This document shows positions 1 to 5,085 of a DNA stretch of 5,085 bases, piece by piece. The stretch covers positions 1-5,085 of the forward strand of contig JAUIHC010000250.1 of assembly GCA_030432455.1 (NCBI GenBank), in the 5' to 3' direction. The stretch comes from Phycisphaerae bacterium. GTDB lineage: Bacteria > Planctomycetota > Phycisphaerae > Phycisphaerales > SM1A02. The stretch's first letter is position 1. Each line of letters starts with the position of its first letter. The notes under the pieces are model-generated. The model was not told the DNA's origin, did not search any database, and saw only the letters and a program-made list of their open reading frames with translations. The position numbers and the translations under genes were made by a program.

Positions 1-528
1 CGGACTGAACGCGTGCACGTGGACCTGCGGGAACTCGCGCTTGATGCGGCCGAGCAGTTCCAGATACCAGTCGAGCGGCAGTTCGGGGTTCATGCCGCCC
101 TGCATGAGGATCTGCGTGCCGCCGATCGCGACCAGCTCGCGGACCTTGGTGAGAAGGTCGTCGTACTCCAGCGTGTACGCGTCGTGGTCGTCGAGGTCGC
201 GCCGGAACGCACAGAAGGTGCACTTGGCGGTGCAGACGTTGGTGTAGTTGATGTTTCGATCGATGACGTAGGTGCGGATCTGGTCGCCGTGCAGGGCGCG
301 GCAGCGTCGATCCGCGAGCTGCCCGAGCTCGTCCAGCGGCAGCCGATGCCAGGCGTCGAGGGCCTGCTCGGGCGTCAGCCGGGCCTCGCCCGAGACGAGC
401 GCATTCTGGAACCCGGGGTCGAGGATGTCGGCCTCGGGCCGGGTCTCGGGGCGGGGGTGCGAGACGGTCGGGTGCGGGTCGGACTGTCGGTCGATCATCG
501 TGGGTCGCGTCCCTGGGAAACCGGACAT
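1..528 (-). CDS. mqnC: Cyclic dehypoxanthine futalosine synthase, N-terminal half (runs off the left edge)
   Basis: Radical S-adenosylmethionine enzyme of the futalosine route to menaquinone. MqnC cyclises dehypoxanthine futalosine in the cytoplasm. Seen: 176 codons read without a stop from ATG at 528 to base 1. The 4Fe-4S motif CTAKCTFC has cysteines at residues 99, 103 and 106 and follows TYVIDRNINYTNV. Next comes GGTQILMQGGMNPELPLDWY (residues 137-156), and the visible part ends in HVHAFSP. Known: the TYVIDRNINYTN form, GGTQ and the QGG-NP-L block separate MqnC from its relatives MqnE and CofH. The family is usually about 350-380 residues, so roughly half is missing. The start is unsure: ATG at 528 and ATG at 498 share the frame, neither has a good Shine-Dalgarno, and the first 35 or so residues are Pro/His-rich and unlike the family core. 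A TGA lies just upstream at 550-552. It starts about 30 bases after the MATE stop, so cotranscription is likely. Confidence 0.93.
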   Translation of the reverse strand, partial: MSGFPGTRPTMIDRQSDPHPTVSHPRPETRPEADILDPGFQNALVSGEARLTPEQALDAWHRLPLDELGQLADRRCRALHGDQIRTYVIDRNINYTNVCTAKCTFCAFRRDLDDHDAYTLEYDDLLTKVRELVAIGGTQILMQGGMNPELPLDWYLELLGRIKREFPQVHVHAFSP

Positions 529-558
529 GGTAGCCGTCCGGCGGCATCGTCACGGCGT

Positions 559-2151
559 TCAGACGGTGATCCGGGCCCAGCCGCCGTGCAGGAAGCGGGC
601 GAGGAAGAACCCGCCGCGAATGACGATTTCGCCCATCAGCCCCATCCAGATGCCCGCAAGTCCGAGCTCGAGATGCACGCCGAGGATCCAGCACGCCGGG
701 AGCCGGATGCCGTAACTCGAGAGGGTCGTGATGAGGAGCGTCCAGCGGGTGTCGCCGACGCCGCGGAGGCCCTGTCGGATCACCATCGAGAGGGCGAAGA
801 ACGCCTGCACCGTCCCGCAGATGAAGAGGAGTCGCGGCACTTCGGCCAGGTGGATGGGGTTGTCGCTGATGATGCGGGTGAGCGGTTCACCGAGCGTCAT
901 GTACGCGACGCCCATGAGCGTCATGATCACGACCCCGAGCACCGTGCAGGCACCCATCGCCTTGCGGGCCATGCCCGGGTTTCCCGCACCGAGGTACTGC
1001 CCGGCGAGGGCGCCTGCGGCGGTGCCCATCGCGAAGCCGGGCAGGAAACTGAACGCCTCCCATTGCACGGTGATGATGTGCGCACCGACGAGCCCGCCTG
1101 CTTCAAGCGACGGATCGCTCGCCGCGGCGCGGGTGGCGATCTCACCGATGAACGCGAGCACGAACAGACTCACGCCCCACATCGAGAGGCCTTCGAGAAA
1201 ACTCGGAATGCCGACCTTCACGACCCGCCACGCGATGTCGCGATCGGGCCGCAGCATCGGCACTTCGAGTCGCAGGTCCTTCACGCCGCGCTGCAGCACC
1301 CACCAGGTCGCGGCGGCGCCGAACGCCCAACTGACCGCCGTGCCGCCCGCGATGCCGAGCACGCCCCAGTCGTGCGGGTCGATGCCGCTTGGATTCGGAA
1401 TCTCCGTGCCGCCGAGTGTGAGCACGACGCCCGAGAGCAGCCAGCTCGCCACGAGGTTCACGATGTTGACAGCGGCGGCGATGACGCTCGGCTTCACGGT
1501 CTCGCCCGCGCCGAAGAGGCACATCGAGCCGACCATCATGACGCCGCTGAAGGGCATCGCGACCGCCATCACCCGGACGTACTGGATCGAATAGGCCGCG
1601 GCCTCGGGTGTGAGTTCGGTCGCCCGGGCCAGCGGACCGACCAGCGTCCACATGGCCAGACCGACGAGGCACGACCAGAGCACGCCGAGCGTCATCGTCG
1701 TCCCGAGCGCCCGATGCGACTCCTCGCGGTCGCCGCGCCCCATCGCGCGGGCCACCAGCGCCTGGCCGCCGAGTCCGAGTCCCCCGAGCGCGATCGACAC
1801 GAACCACCCGACGAACGACCCGATGCCGATGCCGTCCATCGCGGGGACCACGATGTCTTCGGGAAGGCTTCCCGAGAGCATCTTGTCCACGAGCCCGACG
1901 AAGGCGGTCAGCGTCTGCTGCAGCAGCACGGGAATCGCGAGCACCCCGATCGCCGCCCACATCGACTTGCCCGCGAGGCGGCCGGAACGGATCACGCCGT
2001 CCTCGACGGCGATCGCCTCCTCTTCCTGCAGTCCGAGCAGCGGACTGTTCGGGTCGTCCGGCGACAGGCCCGCATCGAACGGCACGGGGCGGGTGTCGTC
2101 ACCCGGTCCCCGGTCGTCGTCATGGTGGTGCGGGTCGTCGGCGAGGCTCAC
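559..2151 (-). CDS. MATE-family efflux transporter (Na+/H+-coupled multidrug antiporter) with long N-terminal extension
   Basis: Inner-membrane antiporter of the MATE (NorM/DinF-like) family, 530 residues. The family exports cationic or aromatic compounds in exchange for Na+ or H+; the substrate here is unknown. Seen: two homologous halves of about six hydrophobic helices each. Half one starts near residue 64 with a helix ending in VGLVDKML, then a GQALVARAMGRGD loop (129-141) and FGAGETVKPSVI (213-224). Half two repeats the pattern: GAHIITVQWEAFSFLPGFAM (356-375), GQYLGAGNPGMARKA (384-398) and RQGLRGVGDTRW (459-470). A polar loop sits at about 247-262. Residues 1-60 are an acidic, His- and Pro-rich stretch absent from typical 450-residue MATE proteins. 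The start is GTG at 2149-2151, overlapping the lipoprotein stop as GTGA. A GAAGG lies only 3 bases upstream, so translational coupling is likely. The first in-frame ATG (M64) would remove the extension, but codon use there looks coding. Confidence 0.93.
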   Translation of the reverse strand: MSLADDPHHHDDDRGPGDDTRPVPFDAGLSPDDPNSPLLGLQEEEAIAVEDGVIRSGRLAGKSMWAAIGVLAIPVLLQQTLTAFVGLVDKMLSGSLPEDIVVPAMDGIGIGSFVGWFVSIALGGLGLGGQALVARAMGRGDREESHRALGTTMTLGVLWSCLVGLAMWTLVGPLARATELTPEAAAYSIQYVRVMAVAMPFSGVMMVGSMCLFGAGETVKPSVIAAAVNIVNLVASWLLSGVVLTLGGTEIPNPSGIDPHDWGVLGIAGGTAVSWAFGAAATWWVLQRGVKDLRLEVPMLRPDRDIAWRVVKVGIPSFLEGLSMWGVSLFVLAFIGEIATRAAASDPSLEAGGLVGAHIITVQWEAFSFLPGFAMGTAAGALAGQYLGAGNPGMARKAMGACTVLGVVIMTLMGVAYMTLGEPLTRIISDNPIHLAEVPRLLFICGTVQAFFALSMVIRQGLRGVGDTRWTLLITTLSSYGIRLPACWILGVHLELGLAGIWMGLMGEIVIRGGFFLARFLHGGWARITV

Positions 2152-3038
2152 GGACCTTCGCCGAGATTCTGGTACTCGCGATCACGCTCGGCGTCGTCCT
2201 CGGCCGCATCGTCATAGGTCCGGCGAGAGGTGATCGCCAGACCGCGGGGCGGCCCCGGTTCCTCGAACCGCACCGGACTCCAGAAGGCCAGGGACTCCCA
2301 GAATCCGATCCGTCGCTGGAAGGTCGGGTAGAGGAACGTCTCGCCGCCCGCGAAGGGCGACGGCGCGGCGGCGTACCAGGAGAGCCAGACCGGGGCGTCC
2401 AGTCCGAAGTCCCGACCGGTCATGACTCGCAGGCTGTCCGCGGCGGCCAGATTCAGGGCGAGGCTCCGATCGTCGAGCGCGAGACACAGCGCCTGGAACG
2501 AGGCGTCGGTCGGATACTGACCGAGGGCGATCGCGAGTTCGACCCGGACCGACTCGTTCTCGTCCTCGTTGATGAGCTGACGCCAGATCCGGTCGACGAT
2601 CGCCGGCTCGTGAAGACGCTGCAGGGCGATCGCCGACTCGAGCCGGATCGGCACCGCGACCGACTCGATGGACTCCTCATCGCCCAGTCGCGCCGCGCCG
2701 GCGATCACCTGCGCATCGTCCGGCGTGCCCCAGCGGCCGAGGGCGCGGATCGCGGCGGCCCGGACCAGCGGATCCGGGCTTTCCTGCGCGAGCGTGCGGT
2801 ACAGCTCGAGATACGGCGTCTCGCCGCCGAAGGCGGCGTTGGAGAGCAGGACCACGCCGCGACGCTGGCGACCCGGGTCGTTGAAGTCCGCCGCCCAGAC
2901 CGCCGCCTCGAACGGCGAGGGCGGGCTGATGCCCTGCATGAAGTCGCTGAAGTCCTCGCTGATCGTGTCGCAGCCGACGAGGAGACTCGTGGCGGCGATG
3001 ATCGTCGCCGTCGCGGTCGCCATCGACTTGACCGTCAC
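2148..3038 (-). CDS. HEAT-repeat lipoprotein, function unknown
   Basis: Predicted membrane lipoprotein of about 296 residues. Seen, numbered from GTG at 3038: a short n-region with Lys4, a hydrophobic Ala/Thr/Ile stretch, then the lipobox LVGC with the lipidated cysteine at residue 23 and Asp at 24. The mature part is alpha-helical with HEAT-like repeats: PLVRAAAIRALGRWG (90-104), a middle unit around PIRLESAIALQRL (130-142), and SVRVELAIALGQYPTDASFQ (163-182) followed by ALNLAAADSLRVMTGRDFG. A Trp/Phe/Tyr-rich segment and an acidic Asp/Glu/Arg tail (272-296) close it. HEAT repeats usually bind proteins; no catalytic motif is seen. The start is uncertain. The frame is open up to GTG at 3107, which would put 23 Arg-rich residues before the signal peptide and has no Shine-Dalgarno; ATG at 3023 would leave no positive n-region. 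GTG 3038 gives the best signal peptide. The stop overlaps the MATE start by 4 bases. Confidence 0.85.
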   Translation of the reverse strand: MTVKSMATATATIIAATSLLVGCDTISEDFSDFMQGISPPSPFEAAVWAADFNDPGRQRRGVVLLSNAAFGGETPYLELYRTLAQESPDPLVRAAAIRALGRWGTPDDAQVIAGAARLGDEESIESVAVPIRLESAIALQRLHEPAIVDRIWRQLINEDENESVRVELAIALGQYPTDASFQALCLALDDRSLALNLAAADSLRVMTGRDFGLDAPVWLSWYAAAPSPFAGGETFLYPTFQRRIGFWESLAFWSPVRFEEPGPPRGLAITSRRTYDDAAEDDAERDREYQNLGEGP

Positions 3039-3114
3039 CGTCAGGCCGTGAGCCCGGAGCCGTCGGACCCGGGCGGGAGCGTCGAGGTGGCGGGGCGAGC
3101 GTGGCACGCGGCGG

Positions 3115-3120
3115 AGTATA
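3115..3120 (-). promoter_or_regulatory. Possible -10 box (TATACT) ahead of the lipoprotein gene
   Basis: TATACT matches TATAAT at 5 of 6 bases and sits in the short gap after the helical-repeat stop codon, in otherwise very GC-rich DNA. Transcription would start near 3108, at the far GTG (3107), which would favour a translation start further in (3038 or 3023) with a leader of roughly 70-85 bases. The -35 region at 15-18 bases spacing is G-rich and a poor match to TTGACA, so support is weak. Confidence 0.25.
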
Positions 3121-3135
3121 CGGCGGAGGTCGGAT

Positions 3136-4104
3136 TCACCCCGTCGGCGGGGGCGTGCCGGGGTTCAGACGGGCGCGGATGCCGGGGAGCAGGGTCGTCG
3201 TCTCCTCCGCCATCCGGGTGTTTGGGTAGTCCCGCACGATCGACTCGCCGAGTTCGACCGCCGCGGGCCATCGCTTCTCCGAGACGGCGTCGCGGAACCG
3301 GCGGCCGACGAGATCGCGGTGCGAGACGATGATCGCCTGAGCCACGTCCACCACCCGCGAGGATTCGTCGCCTTCGAGGTGTCGGTCGAGTTCCCGCAGC
3401 AGTCGCATCGCCTCGTCGATCCGCCCCTCGGCGTGCGCCTCCCGCATCCGCGTCTCGATGTCGGCGGCGTGGCGAATCCGGGCGGACGCGATCTGGTTGG
3501 CGAGGCCGTCGAGACCGGGAGCGTCGGGCAGGAGTCGATGGAGCCGATCGGCCTCGGCGGCCGCCGAGGTCCAGTCGCCGTTGGCGAGGTGTCGCCGAAT
3601 GGTCTGCATTCCGGAACCGAGGCGGGTCTGAACCTCGGCCTGACGGAGCGACGCGATGCGTTCGCGATGACCTTCAGCCTCCTCGAGTCGGCCGAACTGC
3701 GTACCGAGTTCGTCGACCAGTCGCAGCGCCGCGTCGTGATCGCCGGAGGAGATGTCCCGCTCCAGCATCATGCGGACGAGGTCGAGCTCCCGATCGCGGT
3801 AGAGGAGCCGCTTGGACGCATCGGAGAGCATGACGTGCTCGTCGATCCGAGCCAGTCGCGTGGCCAGGTCATGGGCGTCGATCCCGGGGGCGGCAGGGCC
3901 CGAAGTCGCCGCCGAGCGCCGCGCCGCGACGCCCAGAAGGGCGAGGGCCGCGATTCCGCCCGCGATCGCGCCGGTCAGCATCGGTCCCGCGAAGCGATGC
4001 TCCGGGACCACGATCGCCACCGTCGCGAGCGTCGCGGCCACGAGCAGCCCGGCGATCGGAGCGAGCAGCGGGGCGGGCGAGCCGGTGGGGGGCGGGCCGC
4101 TCAC
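3136..4104 (-). CDS. Membrane-anchored helical (TPR-like) repeat protein, function unknown
   Basis: 322-residue protein that I do not recognise as a named family. Seen: two hydrophobic segments near the N-terminus (about 12-33 and 41-62) separated by the short polar stretch PEHRFAG, so probably a helical hairpin with both ends in the cytoplasm. From about residue 76 to 310 it is almost all amphipathic helix with TPR-like units spaced about 35-40 residues: SGDHDAALRLVDELGTQFG (120-138), NGDWTSAAAEADRLHRLLPD (175-194), EGRIDEAMRLLRELDRHLEG (226-245) and EKRWPAAVELGESIVRDYPN (276-295). The G-D/R-x-x-x-A-x-x-L spacing is the TPR signature. No enzyme motif is seen. The tail is Pro-rich. The GTG start at 4102-4104 is well supported: GAGGTG sits 8 bases upstream, and the start overlaps the cupin stop as GTGA. 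A scaffold or stress/envelope role is inference only. Similar two-TM helical proteins occur in planctomycetes, from memory. Confidence 0.85.
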   Translation of the reverse strand: MSGPPPTGSPAPLLAPIAGLLVAATLATVAIVVPEHRFAGPMLTGAIAGGIAALALLGVAARRSAATSGPAAPGIDAHDLATRLARIDEHVMLSDASKRLLYRDRELDLVRMMLERDISSGDHDAALRLVDELGTQFGRLEEAEGHRERIASLRQAEVQTRLGSGMQTIRRHLANGDWTSAAAEADRLHRLLPDAPGLDGLANQIASARIRHAADIETRMREAHAEGRIDEAMRLLRELDRHLEGDESSRVVDVAQAIIVSHRDLVGRRFRDAVSEKRWPAAVELGESIVRDYPNTRMAEETTTLLPGIRARLNPGTPPPTG

Positions 4105-4469
4105 GATCCGGGCACCTCGCCGCCACCGTCCCGATCGCGGGGGACCAGGCAGAGGAACTGCAGCGGCTGATCGCCGGTGTTGCGGAACTGATGAAGGGCG
4201 TCGGCGCGGACGAAGAGCGCGTCGCCCGCGGTGATCGCCGCGACCTCGCCGTCGTGCTCGGCCTCGCCCGAACCCGACAGCACGACGACCTCGTGCTCGT
4301 AGTCGTGGGCGTGCCGCGGGGTGTGCCCTCCGGGCGCGACCACGAAGTGCCGCATGGAGAAGTGCGGCATCCCGTGTTCGCGGCCCAGCAGGATGCGCAT
4401 CGACACGCCCTTCACGCCGTCGAGGGCGACCGGGGACGTGTCGGTGGGGTCGATGCGGGTCTTCAGCAT
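4101..4469 (-). CDS. Small single-domain cupin metalloprotein
   Basis: 122-residue cytoplasmic protein with one conserved beta-barrel cupin domain and no signal peptide. Seen: cupin motif 1 as GGHTPRHAHDYEHE (47-60), giving metal ligands His53, His55 and Glu60. Motif 2 is GDALFVRADALHQFRN (82-97), giving the fourth ligand His93. The usual PxG turn of motif 2 reads RAD here. The stretch GVKGVSMRILLGREHGMPHF and the end QPLQFLCLVP match a widespread family of stand-alone cupins annotated only by domain. These bind a divalent metal; the substrate or reaction is not known and cannot be read from sequence. The start is ATG at 4467-4469 because AAGGA lies 7 bases upstream. The frame stays open further upstream, but that part is Arg/Ser/Pro-rich, unlike the family, and would run into the divergent hydrolase gene. 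It is the first gene of the minus-strand cluster and overlaps the next start by 4 bases. Confidence 0.92.
   Translation of the reverse strand: MLKTRIDPTDTSPVALDGVKGVSMRILLGREHGMPHFSMRHFVVAPGGHTPRHAHDYEHEVVVLSGSGEAEHDGEVAAITAGDALFVRADALHQFRNTGDQPLQFLCLVPRDRDGGGEVPGS
4113..4118 (-). promoter_or_regulatory. Shine-Dalgarno GAGGTG for the helical-repeat gene, inside the cupin coding end
   Basis: GAGGTG on the minus strand lies 8 bases before the GTG start at 4104, within the last codons of the cupin gene. It supports a GTG start in a GTGA overlap and translational coupling of the two genes. Confidence 0.7.
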
Positions 4470-4533
4470 GGATGAGTCCTTCGGCGGCGGTCGGAACGAC
4501 GATCGATCGGGCCGCTCGCGTACTCTACGACTC
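4470..4533. promoter_or_regulatory. Divergent intergenic region between cupin and hydrolase genes
   Basis: 64 bases that must hold the control signals for both the minus-strand cupin cluster and the plus-strand hydrolase. Seen: the cupin Shine-Dalgarno at 4477-4481, a perfect 10-base palindrome CGATCGATCG at 4500-4509, and an AT-richer patch at 4521-4530. That patch reads TAGAGT on the minus strand (4 of 6 matches to TATAAT) and TACTCT on the plus strand. No convincing -35 box was found for either direction. If the plus-strand -10 is real, the hydrolase transcript would be nearly leaderless. That promoters lie here is inferred from the gene layout; the exact elements are not established. Confidence 0.4.
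4477..4481 (-). promoter_or_regulatory. Shine-Dalgarno AAGGA that fixes the cupin start
   Basis: AAGGA on the minus strand ends 7 bases before ATG 4469, an ideal spacing. It selects this ATG over the longer in-frame alternative beginning at 4565. Confidence 0.7.
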
Positions 4534-5085
4534 ATGCAGGACCAGCACACCGAACCGACGACCACTGATCCGATTCTCGCGATGATGCCGCTCGGCGACT
4601 ACCAGACCAACGGGTTCGTGGTCGCCGACGAGCAGGACGGCGACGCGTGCTGGATCGTCGACTGCGGCGATCGTCCCGAACCGCTGCTCGACGCCGTCGC
4701 GTCCAGCGGCCGCCGACCGGCCGGGATCCTGCTCACGCATTGCCATCACGATCACATCGCGGGGATCGATCGGGCGCTCGCGAGGTTCGGGCCGATGCCG
4801 GTCCGGTGCCATCATCTGGAGGCCGAATGGAACGGCGAGCCGACGCTGAATCTCTCGGCGTTCCTCGGGAGACCATCGACGGCGACCCCCCCGGACGCGA
4901 CCTTCGGCGATGGTGATCCCTGTCCGCTCGGACCCGGCTGGTCGATCCTGCATCTGCCCGGCCACAGCCCGGGGTCCTGCGGATTCCTCCACGGCCCGAC
5001 CGGCACCCTGATCGCGGGCGACACGCTGTTCGCCGGGTCGATGGGCCGGGTCGACTTCCCGACCTCGGATCCGCAGGCGATGCGG
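4534..5085 (+). CDS. Metallo-beta-lactamase fold hydrolase, glyoxalase II-like (runs off the right edge)
   Basis: The visible 184 codons run without a stop from ATG 4534 to the window end. Metallo-beta-lactamase superfamily, in the GloB/YcbL-like group of thioester hydrolases; hydrolysis of S-lactoylglutathione or a similar thioester is possible but not shown. Seen: first strand with PLGDYQTNGFVV (19-30), CGD (44-46), then the zinc motif THCHHDH (68-74: His69, His71, Asp73, His74). LPGHSPGSCGF (141-151) gives His144, and AGDTLFAGSMGRVDFP (161-176) gives the bridging Asp163. NLSAFLGRP (106-114) is also typical. The last metal histidine and the C-terminus lie beyond the edge, probably about 30 residues. 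No clear Shine-Dalgarno is seen. ATG 4582 is an alternative, but it would remove most of the first beta strand. It is transcribed away from the cupin gene, sharing a 64-bp spacer. Other members of this fold (persulfide dioxygenase, other thioesterases) cannot be excluded. Confidence 0.9.
   Translation, partial: MQDQHTEPTTTDPILAMMPLGDYQTNGFVVADEQDGDACWIVDCGDRPEPLLDAVASSGRRPAGILLTHCHHDHIAGIDRALARFGPMPVRCHHLEAEWNGEPTLNLSAFLGRPSTATPPDATFGDGDPCPLGPGWSILHLPGHSPGSCGFLHGPTGTLIAGDTLFAGSMGRVDFPTSDPQAMR

Noticed and set aside
529..558. Possible terminator hairpin between the MATE gene and mqnC
   Set aside because: Only a 4-bp GCCG/CGGC stem is visible, with no following U-tract, so read-through into mqnC is more likely.
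13..2217. Long plus-strand open frame of 734 codons opposite mqnC and the MATE gene
   Set aside because: Its translation is Arg/His/Asp/Glu-rich with no domain or hydrophobic pattern, and it lies antisense to two clearly recognised genes. GC-rich DNA routinely gives such stop-free mirror frames.
2610..4170. Plus-strand open frames opposite the lipoprotein and helical-repeat genes
   Set aside because: They have low-complexity Arg/Gly/Asp-rich translations and no recognisable motif, while the minus-strand frames carry a lipobox, TPR-like and HEAT-like repeats and good start signals.
4500..4509. CGATCGATCG palindrome as a definite operator
   Set aside because: CGATCG-type words are common by chance in this GC-rich sequence (GATCG recurs throughout). 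It is kept only as a note within the intergenic region.
4470..4565. 32-residue N-terminal extension of the cupin from an upstream start at 4565
   Set aside because: ATG 4469 has AAGGA at ideal spacing and matches the family N-terminus. The extension is unlike cupins and would overlap the hydrolase coding start.
4525..5024. Minus-strand open frames opposite the hydrolase gene
   Set aside because: They show no family resemblance; the plus-strand frame has the complete HxHxDH zinc motif and the downstream metal residues.
1..5085. Mobile element, CRISPR, tRNA/rRNA or novel defence system
   Set aside because: There are no direct-repeat arrays, inverted terminal repeats, transposase or nuclease motifs, or RNA gene patterns, and composition is even across the window. 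All long stretches are explained by ordinary genes.

Overview
The window is GC-rich, non-mobile bacterial chromosomal sequence holding six protein genes packed almost end to end. Five genes lie on the minus strand (right to left: cupin, two-TM helical-repeat protein, HEAT-repeat lipoprotein, MATE transporter, mqnC). One lies on the plus strand (a metallo-beta-lactamase fold hydrolase). Both end genes run off the window: mqnC at base 1 and the hydrolase at base 5085. No tRNA, rRNA, CRISPR array, insertion sequence or phage gene was seen. The taxonomic signal is soft. Menaquinone synthesis by the futalosine route, a lipoprotein signal peptide (so a diderm or diderm-like envelope), the style of the HEAT and helical-repeat proteins, GTG starts and often weak Shine-Dalgarno sequences would fit a planctomycete, perhaps of the Phycisphaerae. 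This is inferred from family resemblance and was not tested by alignment.

Layout: 1-528 (-) is the N-terminal half of MqnC, a radical-SAM enzyme of menaquinone synthesis. 559-2151 (-) is a full-length MATE-family multidrug/cation antiporter with an unusual polar N-terminal extension. 2148-3038 (-) is a secreted lipoprotein with HEAT-like repeats whose stop codon overlaps the MATE start. 3136-4104 (-) is a two-TM protein with a long helical-repeat domain, of unknown function. 4101-4469 (-) is a small single-domain cupin with all its metal ligands. 4470-4533 is a 64-bp divergent intergenic region. 4534-5085 (+) is a glyoxalase-II-like hydrolase, cut off before its C-terminus.

The five minus-strand genes may form one transcription unit read from the cupin side. 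Two junctions are 4-base GTGA stop/start overlaps, and MATE to mqnC is only about 30 bases. A possible promoter just before the lipoprotein gene could start a sub-operon of lipoprotein, MATE and mqnC. The functions do not add up to an obvious pathway. A menaquinone enzyme, an exporter, a membrane lipoprotein, a membrane-anchored repeat protein and a cupin could simply be housekeeping neighbours. I found no convincing evidence of a new system. The most useful leads are the lipoprotein-MATE coupling and the uncharacterised two-TM helical-repeat protein.
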